Origin: Spirochaetota bacterium
GTDB taxonomy: Bacteria; Spirochaetota; Spirochaetia; DSM-27196; PWMO01
Assembly: GCA_009908925.1 (NCBI GenBank)
Contig: JAAAOH010000305.1
Span: 1-6,977 of the forward strand
Direction of reading: 5' to 3'
DNA length: 6,977 bases
The notes under the pieces: generated by a model
What the model was told of the DNA's origin: nothing
Databases searched by the model: none
What the model saw: only the letters and a program-made list of their open reading frames with translations
Part shown: positions 1-6,099 of the stretch, piece by piece
Position numbering within the stretch: position 1 is the stretch's first letter
Layout: each line of letters begins with the position of its first letter
Position numbers and translations under genes: made by a program

Positions 1-1
1 A

Positions 2-1816
2 TCGGTCCTCGCTCTCGACTCCAGGCGGCAGCAGGTCGTCTCACAGATGCAGGATGCCGGCGTATTTCACCTCGAGGTCGAGCAGAAGGAGAGCGATGAC
101 CTCTCCGAGCTGCGCGAGCAACGGGCGTACGTGGAGCGCGCGACGATGGTCCTGCCGCGACAACGCCCCGAGGGAGTGGATGCCGAGGCCGAGGCCGAGC
201 AGTACGGTTTCGAAGGGGCTCTGAGCACGGCCAAATACCTCAACGAAATCGCGGAGCGTCGCCGGGAGCTCGAGGATCGCCTCGATCAGCTCCTGCGCGA
301 GGAGCTGCGCCTCCTCCCGTGGGGCGATTTCGCCCCCGAGGACCTCGAGGAGCTGCGCCGGTGGGATGTGGACATCCGGCTCTACACGGTGACGCAGAAG
401 CAGTTCAAGAACGTGTCCGCGCCACGGCTCTTCGTGGTAAACCGCAGCAACGGACAGGTGTATTTCGCGGTTGCCTACCGCGAGGGCGAGGAGCGGCTCG
501 AGCTCACGCCGGTGTCCCTGCCGGAGCGGCGACTTGCCGATATCCGGTCCGATATCGAGGAAAAGCGCGGCGCCCTCGAAGAGATCCGGGACCGCATCGC
601 AGAGCGGTTCCCCGAGCGGGAAAATCTCCAGCGCGCACTGACTGCCATCGACGATCGTATCCGCTTCGAGGAAGTGAAAGTCGGTATGAATACCGATGAG
701 TCGCTGGCCTACATCACGGGCTTCGTACCGCAGGAGTTCGAAGAGCTCGTCCGCGATTCAGCCCGCAGCGGCGGATGGGGCCTGCTGATCCGCGACCCCG
801 AGCCCGACGAGCAGGTCCCCACGCGGGTGAAGAACCGCAAATCGGTCGGCATCATCGAGCCGGTGTTCGATCTCATGGACACCATTCCAGGATACCGTGA
901 GGTGGACATCAGCTTCTGGTTTCTTATCTTCTTCACCGTGTTCTTCGCCATGATCATAGGTGACGGGGGATACGGTCTGCTGATCACCGCCGCGTCGATC
1001 TTCGCCGTCATCCGCGGCAAGCGGCGCGAGGGCTCCCCGTCAAAGGGCGCCGTCCTGCTCACGGTCATGGGAATTGCCACGATCGGATGGGGCGCGGTTA
1101 CGGGAACCTGGTTCGGCTACGAGCCGTTTGCTCAGATTCCTCTCCTGGCGTCACTCAAGATCGAGGCCATCTCGAGCTTCAACCCGCAGAGCCCCGAAAC
1201 CATACAGTGGGTGTGTTTCATACTTGCAACGACTCATCTGTCCATTGCCCATCTGTGGAAGTTCATCGTGGGGCTCAGACGTGGTCGGCCGAAGATCAAG
1301 GCCCTGGCCGATCTGGGCTGGCTTCTCATGATGCCGGGCCTGTACTACCTGGTTCTCACGGTCGTGCTCGGCCAGCCGCTGCAGGATTTCTCGGTGTACG
1401 TGATTCTCGCTGGAATCGCGATCGTGCTCATGTTTTCCGAGCAGCGTGAGGGCGCCGGATTCTTCAAGGGCGTCGGCTACGGACTTGCGAATATTTTCCC
1501 GACGGCGCTCGACAGCATCAGCGCTTTTTCGGACCTGATCTCCTACATCCGACTCTTTGCAGTCGGACTTGCAACGGTGGAGATCGCGAAGAGCTTCAAT
1601 GGAATGGCTGCGGGCATGGCCGCCGACGGTGCCGTCGGTATCGTGGCCGCAGTCCTGATTCTCTTTCTCGGACATACGCTGAATCTCATCATGGGAGCTC
1701 TTTCCGTGGTGGTTCACGGCGTGCGACTGAATATGCTGGAGTTCTCCCGGCATCTCGGAATGGAATGGTCGGGAGTTCCTTATCGTCCATTCCGCAAACA
1801 AGAACAGACAACGTAG
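2..1816 (+). CDS. atpI: V-type ATP synthase/ATPase subunit I (a-type stator subunit), 5'-truncated by window edge
   Basis: Membrane stator subunit of the V/A-type ATPase. It forms the ion half-channels beside the K ring and links them to the peripheral stalk. The first ATG in the window (position 47) is not the real start: the frame is open back to position 2, and those codons read SVLALDSRRQQVVSQ, the usual subunit I N-terminus, so only a few codons are missing. Counting from the Met at 47, residues 1-285 are a charged cytoplasmic domain with helical, coiled-coil-like stretches near 60-85 and 158-205. Membrane segments fill about 288-556. The conserved channel segment SYIRLFAVGLA contains Arg502, and VHGVRLNMLEF contains Arg560. 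By motif these correspond to the two essential arginines of yeast Vph1 (R735 and R799). Subunit K follows after 14 nt, the common order at the end of spirochaetal V-ATPase operons. Identification is firm; the direction of work in the cell (pump or synthase) cannot be told. Confidence 0.95.
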   Translation, partial: SVLALDSRRQQVVSQMQDAGVFHLEVEQKESDDLSELREQRAYVERATMVLPRQRPEGVDAEAEAEQYGFEGALSTAKYLNEIAERRRELEDRLDQLLREELRLLPWGDFAPEDLEELRRWDVDIRLYTVTQKQFKNVSAPRLFVVNRSNGQVYFAVAYREGEERLELTPVSLPERRLADIRSDIEEKRGALEEIRDRIAERFPERENLQRALTAIDDRIRFEEVKVGMNTDESLAYITGFVPQEFEELVRDSARSGGWGLLIRDPEPDEQVPTRVKNRKSVGIIEPVFDLMDTIPGYREVDISFWFLIFFTVFFAMIIGDGGYGLLITAASIFAVIRGKRREGSPSKGAVLLTVMGIATIGWGAVTGTWFGYEPFAQIPLLASLKIEAISSFNPQSPETIQWVCFILATTHLSIAHLWKFIVGLRRGRPKIKALADLGWLLMMPGLYYLVLTVVLGQPLQDFSVYVILAGIAIVLMFSEQREGAGFFKGVGYGLANIFPTALDSISAFSDLISYIRLFAVGLATVEIAKSFNGMAAGMAADGAVGIVAAVLILFLGHTLNLIMGALSVVVHGVRLNMLEFSRHLGMEWSGVPYRPFRKQEQTT

Positions 1817-1823
1817 AAAGGAG
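1817..1823 (+). promoter_or_regulatory. Shine-Dalgarno site of atpK
   Basis: AAAGGAG lies directly after the stop codon of subunit I and 7 nt before the subunit K ATG. It is the strongest ribosome binding site in the window, as expected for a ring subunit needed in many copies per complex. The other start codons here have much weaker matches. Confidence 0.85.
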
Positions 1824-1830
1824 TTAACGG

Positions 1831-2268
1831 ATGGATTACGGTCTTATTGGTGTCGGCGCTGCACTGGCGCTTGCGGCGAGTGGTTCCGCGCTTGGTACGG
1901 GTACGGCGGGTATGTCCGCGGTTGGAGCGTGGAAGAAGTGCTTCGTTCAGAATCGTCAGGCGCCGTTCCTGCTGGTCGCGTTCGTCGGCGCACCGCTGAC
2001 TCAGACGATATACGGCTTCATTCTCATGAACGCACTCTGGACCGCCGCACAGGCCGGTCAGGCGGGCGCTCTCATCCTGGGCGCCGGAGTGTTCGGCGGT
2101 ATCGGCATGGGCTTCTCCGCCTGGTTCCAGGGAAAGGCCGGTGCGGTGGCATCTGATGCGCTTGCCGAGACCGGACAGGGATTCGGCCAGTTCATTATGG
2201 TTCTCGGCATCGTCGAGACGGTCGCGCTCTTCGTGATGGTCTTCCTGCTCGGTGTCGTTGCGGTTTGA
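1831..2268 (+). CDS. atpK: V-type ATP synthase/ATPase subunit K (proteolipid ring, 4 TM)
   Basis: Rotor-ring proteolipid of the V-type ATPase. It carries ions past subunit I as the ring turns. The 145-residue product is almost wholly hydrophobic, with four membrane segments (about 4-30, 44-71, 76-100, 117-144). This is two fused hairpins of the ancestral 2-TM c subunit. The ion-binding carboxylate is Glu129 in TM4 (IVETVALF). The matching place in TM2 is Gln58 (LTQTIYGF), so there is one carboxylate per four helices, the V-type arrangement. Thr57, Gln58, Tyr61, Gln100 and Glu129 line up with T64, Q65, Y68, Q110 and E139 of the sodium ring NtpK of Enterococcus hirae. The Gln-Glu distance of 29 residues is identical, which suggests sodium coupling (inference). 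The ATG is set by the strong upstream ribosome site. The gene is complete, and no terminator follows it. Confidence 0.96.
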   Translation: MDYGLIGVGAALALAASGSALGTGTAGMSAVGAWKKCFVQNRQAPFLLVAFVGAPLTQTIYGFILMNALWTAAQAGQAGALILGAGVFGGIGMGFSAWFQGKAGAVASDALAETGQGFGQFIMVLGIVETVALFVMVFLLGVVAV

Positions 2269-2294
2269 TGCAGACCTGCCGAACATGTAGGTAG
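2268..2294 (+). other. Possible 8-codon leader ORF bridging atpK and the TPR gene
   Basis: An ATG shares its A with the last base of the atpK TGA stop (TGATG). It opens a frame encoding MQTCRTCR that ends at TAG, one base before the next gene's ATG at 2296. The geometry would let ribosomes leaving atpK restart and be delivered to the TPR gene start, which has only a poor ribosome site of its own. An ORF this short can easily occur by chance. Confidence 0.2.
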
Positions 2295-2295
2295 G
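2275..2295 (+). promoter_or_regulatory. RNA hairpin abutting the TPR gene start codon
   Basis: CCTGCC (2275-2280) can pair with GGTAGG (2290-2295), giving five Watson-Crick pairs and one G-U around a 9-nt loop. The 3' arm ends at the base before ATG 2296 and contains the only purine-rich, ribosome-site-like bases. Folding would hide them, and translation coming from atpK could open the stem. There is no T tract, so it is not an intrinsic terminator. Confidence 0.35.
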
Positions 2296-3249
2296 ATGTT
2301 TCCCCGTGCGCACCTCGCTGCAGTGATTCTGCTCACCGTTCTCTCCGTTTCACTTCTCGGTCAGGAGACGGAGCGGGAGAGAAACGGGGAGCCGGCATGG
2401 GTGACCTATCGACGAGGCGTGCACGCGCTCGATTCGCGAAACTTCGGCGAGGCGTTGCGGAACTTCCGTGACGCACTTGCCGTGCGTCGCCCGTTTCCCG
2501 AGGCGGAGGCAGGCATCGGTCGTGTCTTCGAGGCAGAGGGAAACTGGGAGCTCGCCCGCAGGCAGTACAACCGCGCCCTCGAGCTTTCGGACCACTTCTA
2601 CGTCACCGAAGACGAATACGCCGTCCGCTATCGCCTCGCCGACCTGCATCGCAACCGCGAGATCTGGATGCAGTATCAGCGTGAGCTCGAGTACATCGCC
2701 GGGCAGAACCCGCAGTTCCGCCCCGAGCATGACCCGCCGTATCGCCGTCTCATACCCAACGTGCTCACACGCCCCCCGCTCGAGGACCGGCCCCCGGAGC
2801 CCCGCCTCGACATTCTGCTGCGGCTTTACCGGCTGGAGGAAAACTTCGCCTACCGCGCCCATCGGGACCTGGGTGAGGTATATCTTCGAAACGGGCGAGC
2901 AGCTCCGGCGGTGGAGCATTTGAGCTTCGCTGCGGTGGCGGCACTCTCCACTCTCGTTGACGAGCTGCGAACCGACACCTACGGGTATGAGTTCACCACC
3001 ACCCGGCAGCTCATCATCGACGCGCTCGAGGTCGAGCGACTGCGTCGCTACATGGGGCCCGAGCAGTCCGACCTGTTTCGCGTGCTCTTCCGCTTGAGTG
3101 GCGCCCTGCTGCGCGAGGACCTCACCTCCGGTGTGCCGGCCGAAATATGGCGACTGCTCCGCGCCTTTCCCGAGGCGGCCGGGGAATGGGCGGTACGCGC
3201 CGCTCGCGCGATGGAGCGGCCGCAAACCTCGATGAACGTTGATTATTAG
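2296..3249 (+). CDS. Predicted exported tetratricopeptide-repeat protein, function unknown
   Basis: I do not recognise a named family. The 317-residue product starts with a short basic stretch and a hydrophobic core (about residues 7-22), like a signal peptide. The cleavage site is unclear, somewhere near LLG-QE, and there is no lipobox cysteine. The mature part is charged and helical. TPR-like units are seen at about 34-67 (Gly41, Ala44, Ala53, Phe57, Ala60) and 68-101 (Gly75, Ala87, Tyr91, Ala94). A worn unit lies at about 107-140, and another at about 186-219 (Gly193, Tyr196, Ala205, Ala212). A proline-rich linker separates them at about 146-170. TPRs bind proteins, so a periplasmic or envelope scaffold role is likely, but the partner is unknown. 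ATG 2296 is the only ATG/GTG start after the in-frame atpK stop that keeps the whole signal sequence. The gene sits 27 nt after atpK and 30 nt before uvrA. Confidence 0.85.
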   Translation: MFPRAHLAAVILLTVLSVSLLGQETERERNGEPAWVTYRRGVHALDSRNFGEALRNFRDALAVRRPFPEAEAGIGRVFEAEGNWELARRQYNRALELSDHFYVTEDEYAVRYRLADLHRNREIWMQYQRELEYIAGQNPQFRPEHDPPYRRLIPNVLTRPPLEDRPPEPRLDILLRLYRLEENFAYRAHRDLGEVYLRNGRAAPAVEHLSFAAVAALSTLVDELRTDTYGYEFTTTRQLIIDALEVERLRRYMGPEQSDLFRVLFRLSGALLREDLTSGVPAEIWRLLRAFPEAAGEWAVRAARAMERPQTSMNVDY

Positions 3250-3264
3250 GGCCGGAGTGCCCTA
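3247..3264 (+). repeat. Inverted repeat 1 of the uvrA leader
   Basis: TAGGGC (3247-3252) and GCCCTA (3259-3264) form a perfect 6-bp stem around the loop CGGAGT. The 5' arm begins with the stop codon of the TPR gene. The loop exposes GGAG (3254-3257), a good anti-16S match. This match is 22 nt from the uvrA ATG but only 6 nt from the out-of-frame ATG at 3264. No T tract follows. Confidence 0.5.
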
Positions 3265-3281
3265 TGCTTCGCAGGAAGCAT
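3264..3281 (+). promoter_or_regulatory. Perfect palindrome over the uvrA start codon (start-sequestering hairpin or operator)
   Basis: ATGCTTC (3264-3270) and GAAGCAT (3275-3281) are exact reverse complements around GCAG, and a T-G wobble (3263/3282) can extend the stem to 8 bp. In RNA the 3' arm would hide AGGAAG, the only ribosome-site-like bases beside uvrA, together with two bases of its ATG. In DNA it is an 18-bp dyad of the size of a repressor operator. It does not match the LexA boxes I know (CTGT-N8-ACAG or GAAC-N4-GTTC), so no regulator is named. Confidence 0.45.
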
Positions 3282-3332
3282 GAAGAAACTCATCATCCGT
3301 GGTGCCCGGGAGCACAACCTCAAGAATATTGA
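3264..3332 (+). other. Possible 22-codon ORF overlapping the uvrA start, out of frame
   Basis: ATG 3264 lies 6 nt after GGAG (3254-3257), better spacing than the uvrA ATG has. It opens a frame encoding MLRRKHEETHHPWWCPGAQP plus two more residues, and ends at TGA 3330-3332 inside uvrA. If translated, it would compete with or modulate uvrA initiation. The peptide has no recognisable domain, and chance is a serious alternative. Confidence 0.2.
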
Positions 3333-6099
3333 CCTCGAGCTCCCGCGTGATGCCTTTATCGTCATCTCCGGGCTGAGCGGTTCGGGCAAATCATCACTGG
3401 CATTCGATACCGTTTTTGCCGAGGGACAGCGCCGATACGTGGAGTCGCTGTCAGCCTACGCACGGCAATTTCTCGGCCGCCTCGACAAGCCCGACCTCGA
3501 CTACATAGAAGGGCTCTCCCCCGCGATATCGATCGAACAGAAGGCCACCAACCGCAACCCCCGCTCGACCGTCGGCACCGTCACTGAGATCTACGACTAT
3601 TACCGCTTACTCTTTGCCCGCATCGGAACGCCGCACGACCCGGCCACCGGCGAGGTGCTTGCCAAACAGACCACAGATGAAATCATCGATGCGGTGCTTA
3701 CGTATCCCGACGGCGCACGCTTGTCGGTGCTCGCGCCGGTCGTGCGCGGCAGGAAGGGGCGTCACGAGAAGGTGCTCGGTGACGCCCGGCGGGCGGGATT
3801 CGTGCGTGTGCGAGTGGACGGCGAGCTCAGAAGCCTCGATGAGGAGATAGAGCTCGAGAAGAACAAGCGCCACACGGTAGAGCTGGTGGTGGACCGGCTG
3901 AAGGCAGGGCCGGCGCAGCGCACGCGCGTCGCTGAGGCGGTAGAGACCGCCACCGAGGCCGCGGCGGGAATGGTGATCATTCACGTGAAGCACGGTGAGA
4001 GCGAGTGGGAAGACTCTTTCTCCCAGCACTACGCATTTACCGACTCCAACCTGACCTTTCCGGAGCTAGAACCGCGCTTGTTCTCATTCAACAACCCCTA
4101 CGGTGCCTGCGAGGCCTGCTCGGGTCTCGGTATCACCATGGAGTTCGATCGCGACCTCGTAATGCCCGATCCGTCGAAGTCCTTCAACCAGGGGGGGCTC
4201 GTCCCCTACAATCCGAACTCCGCCTGGCACCGCAGCCGCTTCGAAGCCCTCGCGCGGCAGATCGGATTCGATCTCGATACACCGCTCGAGAAGCTCCCCG
4301 AAGACGCCCTCGAGGCCATCTTTCGGGGAACCGAGAAGCCCATCGAGGTTTCCTACGTCAACAAGGAGAACACCGGGCGCTTCGAGTATCAGACCGCATT
4401 CCCCGGTATCCTCGAAGATCTCAAGCGCCGCTACCGCGAGACCACGTCGGAGGGGATCAAGGAATGGCTCGAGGGCTTCATGGCCCAGAGGCCCTGCGCA
4501 AGCTGCGGGGGACGGCGGCTGCGCCCGGAGGCGCTCGCGGTCACCGTCGGAGAGCGCAATATTCACGAGCTCACCGGGATGTCGGTGGCCGACGAGCTCG
4601 CCTTTCTCTCCGGCCTCGAGCTCTCGGAGACCGAACAGCAGATCACCGGCGAGGTGCTCAAGGAGATCATCTCACGGCTGTCGTTCATGGAGAACGTTGG
4701 CCTGGAGTATCTTACCCTCGATCGGGCGGCATCGACCCTCTCTGGAGGTGAGGCACAGCGGATCAGGCTTGCGACGCAGATCGGCGCCTCCCTGGTCGGC
4801 GTGCTCTACATCCTAGACGAGCCGACCATCGGGCTTCATCAGCGCGATAACGAGCGGTTGCTGGGAACGCTCCGGCACCTCCGCGACCTGGGGAATACCC
4901 TGATCGTGGTGGAGCACGATGAGCAGACGCTGCGCATGGCCGACTACATCGTCGATCTGGGGCCGGGTGCCGGCGTCCACGGGGGGCACATCGTAGCCGA
5001 GGGTACGCTCGATGAGGTGCTGGCCGACGAGGGAAGTCTCACCGGGGCCTATCTTTCCGGGCGACGGGTGGTCCCGCTGCCCGAAAGCCGTCGTGCGGGC
5101 ACGGGGACCGCTGTCGAGGTGCGCGGCGCGGCCGAGCACAACCTCAAGGAAATCGACGTGGCCTTTCCCCTGGGAACCTTCATTGTGATTACCGGCGTGT
5201 CGGGCTCCGGGAAATCGACGCTCCTTGGTGACATCCTCCATCCCGCGCTGCAGAACCGGCTCAGCCGGGGGCACAGGTCCGTAGGGAGCCACACGGGCAT
5301 CGAAGGGGTTGAGAATCTCGACAAGGTCATCAACATCGACCAGAGCCCCATCGGACGCACGCCGCGGTCGAATCCGGCGACCTACGTGGGCCTGTTCACA
5401 CCGATCCGCGACCTCTTTGCTTCGCTTCCCGAGTCACGCGCTCGCGGGTACAAGCCCGGGCGGTTCTCCTTCAACGTCAAAGGGGGGCGCTGCGAGAACT
5501 GCCAGGGCGCCGGTACGATCAGGATCGAGATGCACTTTCTCTCCGACGTGTACGTGACCTGCGACGTCTGCGGGGGCAAGCGCTTCAACCGCGAAACCCT
5601 CGATGTGTACTACAAGGGCAAGAACATCTACGACGTCCTCGAGCTTACCGTAGAGGAGGGGCTGGAGTTCTTCTCCGCGGTCCCGCAGATCGCTCGGCGG
5701 CTCGAGACGCTGCAGGCGGTGGGACTCGACTACCTGAAACTGGGACAGTCGGCGCTCACCCTCTCCGGCGGTGAGGCCCAGCGGGTCAAGCTGTCTCTCG
5801 AGCTTTCCAAGCGCAGCACAGGTCGGACCTTCTACATTCTCGATGAGCCTACCACGGGTCTGCATTTCGAGGATGTGCGAAAACTCATCGAGGTTCTCAA
5901 CCTCCTCGTGGACAAGGGGAACACTGTCGCGATCATCGAACACAACCTCGATGTGATCATGCAGGCTGATCACGTCATCGACCTCGGTCCCGAGGGCGGA
6001 GCGCAGGGCGGGCGAGTGGTGGCGCAGGGCACGCCGGAGGAGATTGCGGCGGTGCAGGAATCCTACACGGGACGCTTCATCGGACAACGGATGCCGTGA
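3280..6099 (+). CDS. uvrA: UvrABC excinuclease subunit A (damage-recognition ATPase)
   Basis: Cytoplasmic ATPase that dimerises, finds bulky DNA lesions, loads UvrB and starts nucleotide excision repair. At 939 residues it matches the usual length (about 940). The two ABC modules are complete. Module I has Walker A GLSGSGKSS (31-39), signature LSGGEAQR (487-494), Walker B LYILDEPT (509-516) and H-loop His546. Module II has GVSGSGKST (639-647), LSGGEAQR (828-835), FYILDEPT (851-858) and His888. The UvrB-binding region lies at about 120-250. The C-terminal zinc finger is intact (C738-x2-C741-x19-C761-x2-C764), and C406/C409 are present. The N-terminal zinc site keeps only C277/C280, because its first Cys pair is replaced by Phe253 and Ser256. 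The common CPxC/H near residue 120 reads DPAT. ATG 3280 is the only in-frame start after TAG 3247 and fits the family N-terminus. Initiation lies inside a palindrome, so control of translation or transcription is plausible. Confidence 0.98.
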   Translation: MKKLIIRGAREHNLKNIDLELPRDAFIVISGLSGSGKSSLAFDTVFAEGQRRYVESLSAYARQFLGRLDKPDLDYIEGLSPAISIEQKATNRNPRSTVGTVTEIYDYYRLLFARIGTPHDPATGEVLAKQTTDEIIDAVLTYPDGARLSVLAPVVRGRKGRHEKVLGDARRAGFVRVRVDGELRSLDEEIELEKNKRHTVELVVDRLKAGPAQRTRVAEAVETATEAAAGMVIIHVKHGESEWEDSFSQHYAFTDSNLTFPELEPRLFSFNNPYGACEACSGLGITMEFDRDLVMPDPSKSFNQGGLVPYNPNSAWHRSRFEALARQIGFDLDTPLEKLPEDALEAIFRGTEKPIEVSYVNKENTGRFEYQTAFPGILEDLKRRYRETTSEGIKEWLEGFMAQRPCASCGGRRLRPEALAVTVGERNIHELTGMSVADELAFLSGLELSETEQQITGEVLKEIISRLSFMENVGLEYLTLDRAASTLSGGEAQRIRLATQIGASLVGVLYILDEPTIGLHQRDNERLLGTLRHLRDLGNTLIVVEHDEQTLRMADYIVDLGPGAGVHGGHIVAEGTLDEVLADEGSLTGAYLSGRRVVPLPESRRAGTGTAVEVRGAAEHNLKEIDVAFPLGTFIVITGVSGSGKSTLLGDILHPALQNRLSRGHRSVGSHTGIEGVENLDKVINIDQSPIGRTPRSNPATYVGLFTPIRDLFASLPESRARGYKPGRFSFNVKGGRCENCQGAGTIRIEMHFLSDVYVTCDVCGGKRFNRETLDVYYKGKNIYDVLELTVEEGLEFFSAVPQIARRLETLQAVGLDYLKLGQSALTLSGGEAQRVKLSLELSKRSTGRTFYILDEPTTGLHFEDVRKLIEVLNLLVDKGNTVAIIEHNLDVIMQADHVIDLGPEGGAQGGRVVAQGTPEEIAAVQESYTGRFIGQRMP

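Noticed and set aside
47..49. ATG 47 as the true start of subunit I
   Set aside because: The codons upstream, back to position 2, encode the conserved VLALDSRR N-terminal strand of the family, so the start lies outside the window.
1151..1801. Antisense frame of 216 codons opposite atpI, with a further antisense frame at 1780-2313
   Set aside because: Both lie opposite conserved membrane segments of subunits I and K and give hydrophilic products with no recognisable family.
2350..3225. Antisense open frame of 291 codons opposite the TPR gene
   Set aside because: The + strand frame has a signal peptide and TPR pattern; the antisense product shows no domain, so it is a mirror of codon bias.
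3247..3281. Inverted repeats before uvrA as a rho-independent terminator of the upstream operon
   Set aside because: Neither stem is followed by a T tract, and the second ends in the uvrA start codon.
4191..4197. G7 tract in uvrA, with G6 tracts at 4981-4986 and 5482-5487, as possible phase-variation or slippage sites
   Set aside because: All three simply encode Gly-Gly in frame in a conserved housekeeping gene, and six or seven Gs is short for phase variation.
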